In this document: in pieces, positions 22,506-30,457 of the stretch
Numbering within the stretch: position 1 is the stretch's first letter
Layout of the letters: each line of letters starts with the position of its first letter
From: a virus
DNA length: 64,000 nucleotides
IMG/VR virus record: IMGVR_UViG_3300036806_000217
Coordinates: 1-64,000 of that record
Direction: 5' to 3' (one strand)
The notes under the pieces: model-generated
Seen by the model: the letters and a program-made list of their open reading frames with translations, nothing else
Databases searched by the model: none
Told to the model about the DNA's origin: nothing
Position numbers and translations under genes: made by a program

Positions 22506-22565
22506 TTTTGCATAGGCGTTTGTCGGCTCCAGCTGATAGCGTTTTGCATATGCGATTCGGCTCCA
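22506..22565. repeat. pair of imperfect direct repeats (TTTTGCATA...CGGCTCCA)
   Basis: The 26-base segment at 22506-22531 and the 24-base segment at 22542-22565 share TTTTGCATA, GCG and CGGCTCCA; 36 bases separate their starts. They are T-rich in a GC-rich genome and sit between a leftward RHH gene and the replication-type operon. They could be regulator sites, promoters or short iterons. Confidence 0.6.
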
Positions 22566-22669
22566 CTTGAGCCCGAGTCAGCCACCGCGCTGCCTAGGCG
22601 CAGCAGGGATCCGCCCCAGGTACGGGACTCACGCCGCCCTGCATAGCCCAACACCCCGAAAGGACCCCC

Positions 22670-23041
22670 GTGCTCAACAAGGCAACCGGCGAGATCGACG
22701 ACGTCATGGAAATCTCCGCCCTCCTCCTGGACCACCTCAACGGCCGCTCCCACGAAGAGATCAGCCACGAGTTCCACCAGCTCGTCGAAGCCGTCCAGGC
22801 CCACGGCAAAAAGGGCGCCCTGAACATCTCGTTCACCGTCGAGCCCCCCGCCTCCGGCATGGACGGCTCCCCGATCTCCATCTCCATCGAGTCCACCGTC
22901 AAGGCCCCCAAGGCCACCCCGCCCAAGGCCATCTACTTCGTCGACGGCGACGGCAACCCCTCCCGGCAGGACCCCCGCCAGATGTCGTTCGACCTGCGCG
23001 ACAACACCCCCGCCCCCACCAAGCTCAGGAACGAGAACTGA
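22670..23041 (+). CDS. conserved phage protein upstream of DUF2303 gene
   Basis: 123 residues from GTG 22670 (GAAAGG upstream). Helical N-terminus (DVMEISALLLDHLNGRSHEE), a beta-rich middle (ALNISFTVEPPASGM) and a polar tail. Coupled by TGATG to the DUF2303 gene. Unknown function; first gene after the direct repeats. Confidence 0.65.
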   Translation: MLNKATGEIDDVMEISALLLDHLNGRSHEEISHEFHQLVEAVQAHGKKGALNISFTVEPPASGMDGSPISISIESTVKAPKATPPKAIYFVDGDGNPSRQDPRQMSFDLRDNTPAPTKLRNEN

Positions 23042-23865
23042 TGACCGACATCGACAACGTCCAGGCCGTCATCGACACCGCCAAGCAGGCCAGCACCGCC
23101 CAGGAACTCCAGGTCGGGAAGATCTACACCGTCGCCCTCGGCGCCGGCTGCAGCAAGACCATCGACCTGACCGGCGACGAGTGGAAGGCCACGCCCAGCC
23201 GCAAGACCGGCAGCACCACCGTCCGCGACGTGCCCTCGTTCCTCGCCTACTACGGCAAGCACGCCGACGACAGCACCGAGGTGTACGCCGACGTCGACCG
23301 CCACACCGTCACCGCGGTCCTCGACGCCCACGCCGCCGACGCCGACGGCGCCCGCTGGGGCAGCCACCGCGTCGCCCTGGCCCTGCGCACCACCCAGTCG
23401 TGGAGGGACTGGACCGGCCACTCCGGAAAGCTCATGAGCCAGGACGAGTTCGCGGAGTTCCTCGAAGACCACGTCTCGGAGCTGGTGGCGCCCGCCGCCG
23501 CCGAGATGCTGGAGATCGCCCAGTCCCTCCAGGCAGCCACGAAGGTCGAGTTCAAGTCCGCGTCCCGGCTCGCCGACGGGCAGCGGCAGTTCGAGTTCGT
23601 GGAGACCGTCCAGGCCAAGGCCGGAACGAAGGGCCAGCTCACCATCCCGGAGAGCTTCAAGATCGGCGTGAAGGTCTTCGAGGGCGCCGAGGTCGGAGAC
23701 ACCGTCACCGCCCTGCTCCGGTACCGCATCAACGGCGACAAGCTGACCATCGGCTACAAGCTCCAGCAGCCCCAGGACGTCCTGACCATCGCGTTCCAGG
23801 ACGTCGTCACCGCGGTCGGCGAAGGCATCAACGGCGGCACCGTCCTGAACGGCACCCCGGCTTGA
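23041..23865 (+). CDS. DUF2303 family phage protein
   Basis: 274 residues. The central SFLAYYGKHADDSTEVYADV, later WGSHRVALALRTTQSWRDW and a C-terminal LRYRINGDKLTIGYKL match the DUF2303 family (YfdQ of E. coli prophages). It is common in early phage operons and has no known activity. Length is normal for the family. It lies immediately before the helicase block. Confidence 0.8.
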   Translation: MTDIDNVQAVIDTAKQASTAQELQVGKIYTVALGAGCSKTIDLTGDEWKATPSRKTGSTTVRDVPSFLAYYGKHADDSTEVYADVDRHTVTAVLDAHAADADGARWGSHRVALALRTTQSWRDWTGHSGKLMSQDEFAEFLEDHVSELVAPAAAEMLEIAQSLQAATKVEFKSASRLADGQRQFEFVETVQAKAGTKGQLTIPESFKIGVKVFEGAEVGDTVTALLRYRINGDKLTIGYKLQQPQDVLTIAFQDVVTAVGEGINGGTVLNGTPA

Positions 23866-24119
23866 TCCCCACGGGCAGCAACCGCAGCGCGGGCAGCAAC
23901 ATCCTCTGCCCGCGCTGCGGCGCGCCCGTGATCACCACCCCCGACGGCGAGCTCCTCAACCCCGAGACCGACCCCCTGGGCCTCCACCTGCCCGACGGCG
24001 GACGCCTCGACGCCACCCAGGCCCTGCCGATCCTCGCCGGACGCGCCCCGCCCCGCGGCCACCACCGACATGCCCCCGGTCCCTACGGCTGCAACCCAGC
24101 ACCTCTCACATTGTTCTGA
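23862..24119 (+). CDS. small CxxC protein, TTG start
   Basis: 85 residues. TTG overlaps the DUF2303 stop (TTGA). CPRCGAPV near residue 16 is a single knuckle; the rest is extended and proline-rich. Unknown function. Confidence 0.55.
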   Translation: MIPTGSNRSAGSNILCPRCGAPVITTPDGELLNPETDPLGLHLPDGGRLDATQALPILAGRAPPRGHHRHAPGPYGCNPAPLTLF

Positions 24120-24138
24120 GCACGAGGAGCACCACGAC

Positions 24139-25893
24139 GTGGACAACGTCCGCCACATCGACGACCCCCGCACCGGGGACGACGGCACCGGGCGGCCCCC
24201 CAGCCTCGACGACGACGCCGAGCAGTACCTCATGGCCGCCATCCTCGACAGCCCCCGCGGCTACCAGGAAGCCGCCGAGGTCGTGGACCGCGTCGACATC
24301 GAGAAGCCCGGCTACCGGCTGATCTGGGACGTCACCGGCCAGCTCGTCCAGGCCGGGCAGCCGTCCCACTTCATCGCCGTGCGCGCCGAGATCGAACGCC
24401 TCGGCCGGATGCGGGACATCGGGCACGGCAAGCTCATCGACGACCTGTCCGCGGTCAACATGCCCGCCGGGTCGGCCGGCTACTTCGCCGAGAAGATCGC
24501 CAAGAACGGGCGGGCCCACCGCGCCCGCACCGTAGCCCTGCGGCTGCGGAATGCCGCCGACGACCCGAACGCGGACGTCGACGTCTTCGACAAGATCCTC
24601 ACCGAGTACTGGACCTACGAGGCCCAGCGCGCGATGGGCACCAGCGGCCCAGCCAGCCGCGTCGACGCCCTCATCGCCGAGATGCTCGACACCAAGGCCC
24701 TGGACGACATGCCCGCCCTGGAGCCGCTCCTCGGGGACCTGCTGCACCTGGACACCCTCGCCCGCGTCATCGGCCCCTCCGGCCACATGAAGAGCTTCGC
24801 GGTCATCGACTTCGCCGGCCACATCGGCACCGGCCGCCGCTGGCACGGCCGCTACGTGCGCCAAGGCCTGGTGGTGTACCTCGTCGCCGAAGGCTCCGGC
24901 GGCATCCGCAAGCGCGTCCGCGCCTGGGAGCGGCACCACGGCGTCGCCATGGAGCACGTCCTGTTCCTGCCCCGCCCCGTCCAGGCCATGGACTCCGAGT
25001 GGCTCACCCTCATTGAGGCCTGCCGGCGCCTGGGCCCGGCGCTGGTCATCGTCGACACCCAGGCCCGCGTCTCGGTCGGGGTGGAGGAGAACTCGGCGAA
25101 GGAACTCGGCCTGGTCATCGACCGCATGGAGCAGCTGCGCGCCGCAACCCGCGCCTGCATCCTGCTGATCCACCACACCGGCCACGTCGGCGACCACGGC
25201 CGCGGCTCCACCTCCGCCAAGGGCGCCCTGCAGTCCGAGCTCCACGTCTCCAAGAAGGGCGACCGGGCCGCGAACACCATCGTCACGATCAAGACCGGCA
25301 AGCAGAAGGACGACGAGCAGGACGGCGACATCCAGTTCGGGCTGAAGGTCGTGAACCTGCCCGGCGAGGCGAAGCCCGACGGTCGGCCCGTCACCTCCGT
25401 GGTCCTGGTACCGCTCGGGGAGGCGTCACAGGCCTCCGGATTCGAGGCCCCAGAGGGCACCGTCGACTGGCTCGTGCAGAAACTCGACGCCGCGAAGGTC
25501 CCCGCGGACTGGGGCAATCGGCTCGTCAAAAAGTGGTTCATCGATCAAGGAGTCCCGGCCGGCAGCACGAAGGTCGAGGAGGTCGTGAGGCTGCGGAAGT
25601 CGCGTGTTTCAGACGTTCCCCCGCATGTTCCCTACCAGCCAGTAACAGAAATGTTCCCCCAAGCCGGGGAACACGAAGACGTTTCCGCAGGTCAGACGTT
25701 CCCCGGGAACGTCGGGGGAACACCGGGGACCCCCGTTCCCCCGCAGACGTTCCCCCGCCCTCCTTCTAGGGAGGGGGAACGCAAGGACGGCGACCCGATA
25801 TGCGCCTCCTGCGACAAGCCCATGGACCCCGCCTGGAAAGCCCGCGGATACGACACCCACGTCATCTGCGACACCACCGGAGAACCCGCATGA
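24139..25893 (+). CDS. replicative helicase: DnaB N-domain fused to RepA-like AAA ATPase
   Basis: 584 residues from GTG 24139 (GAGGAG nine bases upstream). Residues ~25-145 resemble the DnaB N-terminal domain. Residues 195-430 are a RecA-type hexameric helicase with Walker A GPSGHMKS (212-219) and Walker B LVIVDT (302-307), as in RSF1010 RepA and phage AAA_25 proteins. An extended linker holds several FP(G/Q)-rich motifs near residue 520, and the end has CASCDKP. It is the only obvious replication helicase in the window and suggests that replication starts nearby. Confidence 0.85.
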   Translation: MDNVRHIDDPRTGDDGTGRPPSLDDDAEQYLMAAILDSPRGYQEAAEVVDRVDIEKPGYRLIWDVTGQLVQAGQPSHFIAVRAEIERLGRMRDIGHGKLIDDLSAVNMPAGSAGYFAEKIAKNGRAHRARTVALRLRNAADDPNADVDVFDKILTEYWTYEAQRAMGTSGPASRVDALIAEMLDTKALDDMPALEPLLGDLLHLDTLARVIGPSGHMKSFAVIDFAGHIGTGRRWHGRYVRQGLVVYLVAEGSGGIRKRVRAWERHHGVAMEHVLFLPRPVQAMDSEWLTLIEACRRLGPALVIVDTQARVSVGVEENSAKELGLVIDRMEQLRAATRACILLIHHTGHVGDHGRGSTSAKGALQSELHVSKKGDRAANTIVTIKTGKQKDDEQDGDIQFGLKVVNLPGEAKPDGRPVTSVVLVPLGEASQASGFEAPEGTVDWLVQKLDAAKVPADWGNRLVKKWFIDQGVPAGSTKVEEVVRLRKSRVSDVPPHVPYQPVTEMFPQAGEHEDVSAGQTFPGNVGGTPGTPVPPQTFPRPPSREGERKDGDPICASCDKPMDPAWKARGYDTHVICDTTGEPA

Positions 25894-26111
25894 ACCACAC
25901 CCGCACCAACCGATCCGACCTCGCCGTCGGCCACCTCGACCCAGTCGCCATTGCTGCCGCCTACCAGTGCGGCCACTGCGACAGCGACCCGCCCACCCTC
26001 GACCTTGACCGCAACGGCGTCTGGCACATCCACATCGGCCACGACGACAGCTGTCCGGTCCTCGCCGGCACCCTCACCGGCGCACCCGACCTCGCCCGAA
26101 GTCTGCGCTGA
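25890..26111 (+). CDS. small hypothetical protein
   Basis: 73 residues, ATGA overlap with the helicase stop. CGHC plus HIHIGHDDSC could hold one zinc. It reads like a small alpha/beta module; no family. Confidence 0.6.
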   Translation: MNHTRTNRSDLAVGHLDPVAIAAAYQCGHCDSDPPTLDLDRNGVWHIHIGHDDSCPVLAGTLTGAPDLARSLR

Positions 26112-26199
26112 CCCGCCGTCAAGGACACATGCCGCCAGACAGCCGTTCCTGAGGCCCCAATGCCGTCCCACAAACGGCGCCGCATCCGAGGAGATGACC

Positions 26200-26508
26200 A
26201 TGCCAGCCCCCGTCTCGAAGGCCAGGATCGACCGCCTCGCCGAGAAGATCACCACACGATTGAAGCGCGGCTGCGGCGAGTACCAGCTGCGCTACGACGT
26301 CGAGGAGCTGCAGCACTTCGCCCGCTGGGCGGCCGAGGTTGCATTGCAGGATGCGCAGCGCGGCCAGCCCCAGGACGTCGCAGTATCGCCCGCGCCCGTC
26401 GTGGCCGCGCCTGGGGCCTGCGACCCCCCTGGGGCGGGCGCAGCGCCTCCGATCGTCTCCCAGGCCGTCACAGGGCCCTCTGAGGCCGTCGGGCAGGTGC
26501 AGCCGTGA
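26200..26508 (+). CDS. hypothetical protein with helical N-domain
   Basis: 102 residues. ATG 26200 has GAGGAG six bases upstream (26194 is an in-frame alternative). RIDRLAEKITTRLKRGCGEY, then HFARWAAEVALQDA, are two or three helices. The tail is Ala/Pro/Val-rich and disordered. GTGA overlap with the next gene. Confidence 0.6.
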   Translation: MPAPVSKARIDRLAEKITTRLKRGCGEYQLRYDVEELQHFARWAAEVALQDAQRGQPQDVAVSPAPVVAAPGACDPPGAGAAPPIVSQAVTGPSEAVGQVQP

Positions 26509-26927
26509 CCGCGCCGTTCTCCCCCGCCGATCTCGCCCTGGTCGCGCTCATCGCCGAAGGCCACGGCAACCGCGACATCGCCGCGAAGCTGGACCTGACC
26601 CTGGGCACACTCAAGTACCGCATCGAATGCCTGATCCGCAGCCGGCGCACCTGCAGCCGGGCAGCCCTCGTCGCCCAGGCCTGCCACGCCGGACAGCTCG
26701 GACCAGCGGCCAGCGAGCCGCTCGTGCTGCCGTGCCGGCTGCGGGAGATCCTGCCGGGCCTCGCCGCCGGATGGAGCAACCCACGGATCGGGAAGAGCCT
26801 GTTCCTGTCGGCGGACACCGTGAAGGGGCGCGAGGTGCAGCTGTTCGCGCTGCTCGGGGCCAACGGGCGGGCCAACGCGATCCTGCTGGCGTATCGGGCT
26901 GGACTGCTGCAGGAGGCGGGACGGTGA
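26505..26927 (+). CDS. tandem LuxR-type HTH protein
   Basis: 140 residues with two GerE/LuxR-like helix-turn-helix units: LVALIAEGHGNRDIAAKLDL (residues 12-32) followed by TLKYRI, and LPGLAAGWSNPRIGKSLFLS (82-102) followed by DTVKGR. No receiver or sensor domain is present. It may dimerise within one chain. A phage-encoded DNA-binding regulator or replication accessory. Confidence 0.7.
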   Translation: MTAPFSPADLALVALIAEGHGNRDIAAKLDLTLGTLKYRIECLIRSRRTCSRAALVAQACHAGQLGPAASEPLVLPCRLREILPGLAAGWSNPRIGKSLFLSADTVKGREVQLFALLGANGRANAILLAYRAGLLQEAGR

Positions 26928-27382
26928 CCGCCCTCCTGATCCTCGGCACCGGCTCCCGCCACCTGGGCCTGCACCAGTGGGCCAAGCCCGACCGCGCGCT
27001 GGTCGACGTGACGCTGATGGACTGCTGGCACGACGCCGTTCAGGACGGCTACGACGGCATCCGGCTGCTCCAGGGCGAGGCTGACGGCGCGGACACGCTC
27101 ATGCGGGAGTGGGCCGTGGGCTGCGGCGTGCCCGTGGAGGGCATGGCGGCCCGCTGGCAGGAGTGCGGGACGACGTGCCCCGAGGGGCATCTGATCACGC
27201 GTCGGGGCCGCACGTGGTGTCCGACGGCCGGGTTCCGCCGCAACCAGGCCATGGTCGACCGGCAGCCCGGATGGGTCGTCGCGTTCCTGATTGCGGGCAT
27301 GCCGTGCAAGGGCACCCGGGACTGCGCGACGCGGGCCGTGCGGGCCGGGATTCCGGTGCTGACCGTGGAGGCCGCACGGTGA
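26924..27382 (+). CDS. DUF2493/SLOG-type nucleotide-binding protein
   Basis: 152 residues, Rossmann-like: LLILGTGSR at the start, LLQGEADGADTLMREWA (48-64), AGFRRNQAMVD, WVVAFLIAG, GTRDCATRAVRAGIPV. These are the signatures of DUF2493 and the wider SLOG superfamily, which bind small nucleotides or act in phage conflict systems. GTGA overlap upstream. Substrate unknown. Confidence 0.78.
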   Translation: MTALLILGTGSRHLGLHQWAKPDRALVDVTLMDCWHDAVQDGYDGIRLLQGEADGADTLMREWAVGCGVPVEGMAARWQECGTTCPEGHLITRRGRTWCPTAGFRRNQAMVDRQPGWVVAFLIAGMPCKGTRDCATRAVRAGIPVLTVEAAR

Positions 27383-27444
27383 CCGCCCCCACGCAGCACG
27401 ACGGCCCGGTCGGCGACGCGGACCGGGCGGAGGAGACGGCGGGG

Positions 27445-27696
27445 CTACTCGGCGGCGGGGTCGGTGGGCTCGGCGGCTCGCTTGGCGTCGACCTCGTCGG
27501 CGAGCTTGCGCGCCCACTCGCGGCTGTAGGGCACGTGCTTCTCGATGGTGGTCAGCGGGACTCCGGCGTTGCGGGCGTCGGCGATGAGTTCGGAGAGGGC
27601 GTCCTTGGCGGCCTTGTGCTTGCCGCTGGCGGCTTCGAGTCTCCGCAGCCAGGCGGCCATTTCCTTGGGCGGGGGCTTGGGCGTCATGACTCGCAT
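27445..27696 (-). CDS. small leftward HTH-like regulator
   Basis: 83 residues. A helical protein with PKEMAAWLRRLEAASGKHKA, LSELIADARNAGVPLTTIEKH and SREWARKLADEV, resembling a helix-turn-helix for a one-domain repressor. The frame extends to TTG 27753, but that would place coding sequence across two AGTTGGCA-type repeats, so ATG 27696 is preferred. It faces the rightward gene at 27835 across a region with three of these repeats and probably regulates it. Confidence 0.6.
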   Translation of the reverse strand: MRVMTPKPPPKEMAAWLRRLEAASGKHKAAKDALSELIADARNAGVPLTTIEKHVPYSREWARKLADEVDAKRAAEPTDPAAE

Positions 27697-27710
27697 GGTC
27701 TCACGGGCGA

Positions 27711-27811
27711 GTGCCAACTGACTAGGCAATCCCGCTCCATGATTTATTGCCAACTATGTTGCGATCATGGGCGGCGTCACCCCATACTGAAAGTGCAAAG
27801 AAAGTTGGCAC
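27711..27811. promoter_or_regulatory. three AGTTGGCA operator-like repeats in a divergent promoter region
   Basis: GTGCCAACT (27711-27719), TTGCCAACT (27747-27755) and AGTTGGCAC (27803-27811). The first and last are exact inverted copies. TTGCGA and CATACT (spacing 18, around 27758-27787) could form the rightward promoter, with the third site just downstream. Confidence 0.55.
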
Positions 27812-27834
27812 TAAGTCAGCAGGGGGAAACCACC

Positions 27835-28245
27835 GTGAACGCCACCGCCCGCCGCTCCGTCACCCGCCGGATCGCCACCACCCTCACCGCCGTCCTCGCC
27901 CTCCCGAAGACGGCGCTCTTCCGCCTCCTCAACGGCGCCGAGATCCAGCGCATGCTCGACCAGGGCGACCTGATCACGGTGAACACGGTCCTGGACGGTC
28001 TCGGCGTCGGCGTCGACTTCAAGGACGGCTACCGCTCCTGGACCGGACGCCACATCGCCCAGGCGTACCGGGTCGCCAACCAGCGCCAGCCCCTCAAGGC
28101 GTGGGTGCAGCACCGCACCACCGGCCGGTGGATCTTCGTCTACTGCTACACCCCCGGCGACGAATCGATCACCGCCGGACTGCGGATGTACTCGCGGACC
28201 GCGCACCTCGTACCGGTCAGCGCCACCTTCTCGGAGGCCGCCTAG
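27835..28245 (+). CDS. hypothetical protein
   Basis: 136 residues from GTG 27835 (AGGGGGAAACC upstream). Basic N-terminus, a helical segment LFRLLNGAEIQRMLDQGDL, then a beta-rich part (WVQHRTTGRWIFVYCYTPGD). Starts a new rightward unit behind the AGTTGGCA sites. No family recognised. Confidence 0.65.
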   Translation: MNATARRSVTRRIATTLTAVLALPKTALFRLLNGAEIQRMLDQGDLITVNTVLDGLGVGVDFKDGYRSWTGRHIAQAYRVANQRQPLKAWVQHRTTGRWIFVYCYTPGDESITAGLRMYSRTAHLVPVSATFSEAA

Positions 28246-28273
28246 GACCGACTTCGCCGCCACCACCGCCACC

Positions 28274-28558
28274 GTGATCCTCGACGCCGCACCCCTGGTC
28301 GCCTCCGCAGTCGCGGACCTGCCCCACCCGGCCCTGGCCCGCTTCACCTACGCCCCCGACGGGGTCCGCCTGACCGTCGCCGACACCACCGCCCCCGAAC
28401 GCGACCTGATCTTCACGCGGGTGTGCTGCGCGTTCGACGCCGCCGACTGGGACATCAGCGCCCGCCTCGCCGACGGCATCCGCGTCGGCGTCACCTTCCA
28501 CCCGCCGTGGACCCGCACCCTCACCGGCGCACCCGACCTGCCGTTCCCGCCCCGCTGA
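28274..28558 (+). CDS. hypothetical protein
   Basis: 94 residues from GTG 28274; no convincing ribosome site, and no upstream alternative within the short gap. Alternating strands and helices (ARFTYAPDGVRLTVAD, VCCAFDAADWDISARLADG). It may have arisen as a companion of the next gene; unknown. Confidence 0.55.
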   Translation: MILDAAPLVASAVADLPHPALARFTYAPDGVRLTVADTTAPERDLIFTRVCCAFDAADWDISARLADGIRVGVTFHPPWTRTLTGAPDLPFPPR

Positions 28559-28574
28559 CCAAGGAGTCACCGCC

Positions 28575-29141
28575 ATGGACAAGATGACCCGCCGCACCCT
28601 CGCCCTGTGGCCCGACGCCCCGACCACACCCCTCGACGCCCTGCGCCACACGATCGCGATCGGCCACGACATCGCCGACGCCGACATGGCCGTCATGGTC
28701 ACCAGCGGCGTGTACGGCCCCGGCGTCCGGACCGGCCTCACGTGGGGCGACCTGCGGGCACTCGCCAGCCTGATCGACACCGAGGAACAGCCCCACAGCC
28801 CGGAGCCCGAACCGCCCGCCACCCCCGCCACCCCCGCCACGGTCCGGTTCCACAACGGCACCACCGCCGTCCTCGACGGCTGGTCCCTCACCGAGTTCGG
28901 CGCCACCTACTACGGCGACGTCTACACCCAGTTCTCCGGCTGGATCGACCGGAAGGACCCGGAGACCCCGGTGGTCGGCGCCGCGCAGATCCTGCACGCC
29001 GACCTCCCGGGCCGTGACCCGATCGTCGAGCAGGACGTGAACGTGGAGGTCACCGGCTACGGCGGGCCGCGCAAGTACATGAAGCTGCGCTGGCGTTCGG
29101 GCTACGACCGTGCCGCCGACCAGCGCATCAACCCCGCCTAG
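28575..29141 (+). CDS. hypothetical protein, two-part
   Basis: 188 residues, ATG after AAGGAG. N-terminal helical part to residue 75, a Pro/Ala/Thr linker (SPEPEPPATPATPAT), then a beta-rich C-terminal domain (FHNGTTAVLDGWSLTEFGAT). No catalytic motif seen. Confidence 0.65.
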   Translation: MDKMTRRTLALWPDAPTTPLDALRHTIAIGHDIADADMAVMVTSGVYGPGVRTGLTWGDLRALASLIDTEEQPHSPEPEPPATPATPATVRFHNGTTAVLDGWSLTEFGATYYGDVYTQFSGWIDRKDPETPVVGAAQILHADLPGRDPIVEQDVNVEVTGYGGPRKYMKLRWRSGYDRAADQRINPA

Positions 29142-29181
29142 CCCCCGCCGTCACCCGCCCCACCACCGCCAGGAGCCCGCC

Positions 29182-29592
29182 ATGCCGAAGCCCGAACTCG
29201 GACCCGTCGCCGTAGGTGACCACCTGCTCGTCCTGCCCCGCAGCTACGGACGCGGGACGCGCCCCGCACCGATCGACGCCGTAGTCACCACGGTCGGCCG
29301 GGTCTGGATCGACCTGGAGAGCACCGCAGCCCGGCCCGTCAATGCGTGCCCCCAAACCTGGCGGATGCGCCTCGACACCCAGTCCGACGCCGGGCCCAAG
29401 GCGCAGCAGCAGTACGCCACCACCTATGTGACCGCCGAGCAGTACGCCTGGAGACAGCGCAACGCGGCGGTTGAGGAGTACCTGCGGGAGGTCAAGGTGC
29501 GCCTGGACTACGAGTCGCCCTGGAACGAGCCGGAGCGCCGCATCGTCCTCGCCAACCTCCTTCGCGCCCACGACGGGCTCGACCCGCTCTGA
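29182..29592 (+). CDS. hypothetical protein with SH3-like N-part
   Basis: 136 residues, ATG after CAGGAG. VAVGDHLLVLPRSYGRGTRP and AVVTTVGRVWIDLES suggest a small beta barrel. A helix with YAWRQRNAAVEEYLREV follows, and a C-terminal EPERRIVLANLLRAHDGLDPL. Seen as separate cistrons in Streptomyces phages; role unknown. Confidence 0.65.
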   Translation: MPKPELGPVAVGDHLLVLPRSYGRGTRPAPIDAVVTTVGRVWIDLESTAARPVNACPQTWRMRLDTQSDAGPKAQQQYATTYVTAEQYAWRQRNAAVEEYLREVKVRLDYESPWNEPERRIVLANLLRAHDGLDPL

Positions 29593-29638
29593 CCCGCTCC
29601 TCCCCCACGCCCCGCCCCGCGACCGAAAGGCCAACACG

Positions 29639-30148
29639 ATGACCGCGCCCCTGACCGACCAGCAACTCGCCGAGATCACGGCCCGGCACGAGTACGGCGA
29701 TGAGGAGTTCATCCGCCACTGCGAAACCGACATGGCCGCAGTGCTCGCCGAAGTCGCCCGCCTCCGCGCCGACCTGACCCAAGCCCGCGCGGCAGCCCCG
29801 CTGCTGGTCGACCGCGAGGACCTGACCGAGCTGGCCGCGATCCTCGACGCCGAGCGCTACCGCCTAGACAAGGGCGACGGGAGTCCCGTGCCGCAGCCGC
29901 GCTGGGGTGCGAATGTCCGCGTCTCGCAGGCCGTCCAGGCGGCGCTTGCGGGCGAGGACCCGCCGCGCCCGAGCCCGGAGCACTCCGCGGTGTACATGGA
30001 CGGCGACCGGCAGGTGTGGTCCGAGTACAAGACCGTGCCCGAGAGCGATGCCGTGCTGTCGCTGGTGTGGGCCGCCGAGAAGACCAGCTCCCGCGCTGCC
30101 CTCGCCGATGAGGGCGTCGACCTGCGCGTCGTCGGGTGGATCCGCTAA
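29639..30148 (+). CDS. hypothetical protein with coiled-coil N-terminus
   Basis: 169 residues, ATG after GAAAGG. LTDQQLAEITARHEYGD and a short coiled coil (VLAEVARLRADLTQ), then helices and a beta part (VYMDGDRQVWSEYKTVPE). This N-terminal pattern is common in phage and plasmid proteins of Streptomyces. Unknown function. Confidence 0.65.
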   Translation: MTAPLTDQQLAEITARHEYGDEEFIRHCETDMAAVLAEVARLRADLTQARAAAPLLVDREDLTELAAILDAERYRLDKGDGSPVPQPRWGANVRVSQAVQAALAGEDPPRPSPEHSAVYMDGDRQVWSEYKTVPESDAVLSLVWAAEKTSSRAALADEGVDLRVVGWIR

Positions 30149-30203
30149 CCCCGCCTGCCCGTCGCTGTGGCACCCGCGGCGGCAACCAACGAAAGGACTG
30201 GTC

Positions 30204-30404
30204 GTGACCGCCGAGAAGCTCCACCGCCTCCGCTGCGACGCCAAGCGCGACGGGCGCAACAACCCGCCCTGCGGAACACCGTCCGAGACCTCCGGCGGCT
30301 TCATCTTTCTGCCCGACTTCCGCGCCCACCTCAAGACGCAGGGCTGGCACCGCAGCGGCAGCAAGGACATCTGCCCCGACTGCTGGACCGACGGCTACCG
30401 CTAA
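30204..30404 (+). CDS. small zinc-binding protein
   Basis: 66 residues from GTG 30204 (GAAAGGACT upstream). Cysteines at RCDAKRDG, PPCG and CPDC suggest one zinc site. Precedes the methyltransferase by 53 bases. Confidence 0.6.
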   Translation: MTAEKLHRLRCDAKRDGRNNPPCGTPSETSGGFIFLPDFRAHLKTQGWHRSGSKDICPDCWTDGYR

Positions 30405-30457
30405 CCCCCCGCCCCGTCTTCGCGTCTTCGGGCGCACCCCAACCCAGGAGCAGCACG

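Noticed and set aside
22236-22646. Rightward ORF starting at 22236 behind a strong AAAGGAGG
   Set aside because: It is antisense to the ribbon-helix-helix gene at 22251-22433, whose protein has a convincing natural sequence; the rightward translation does not.
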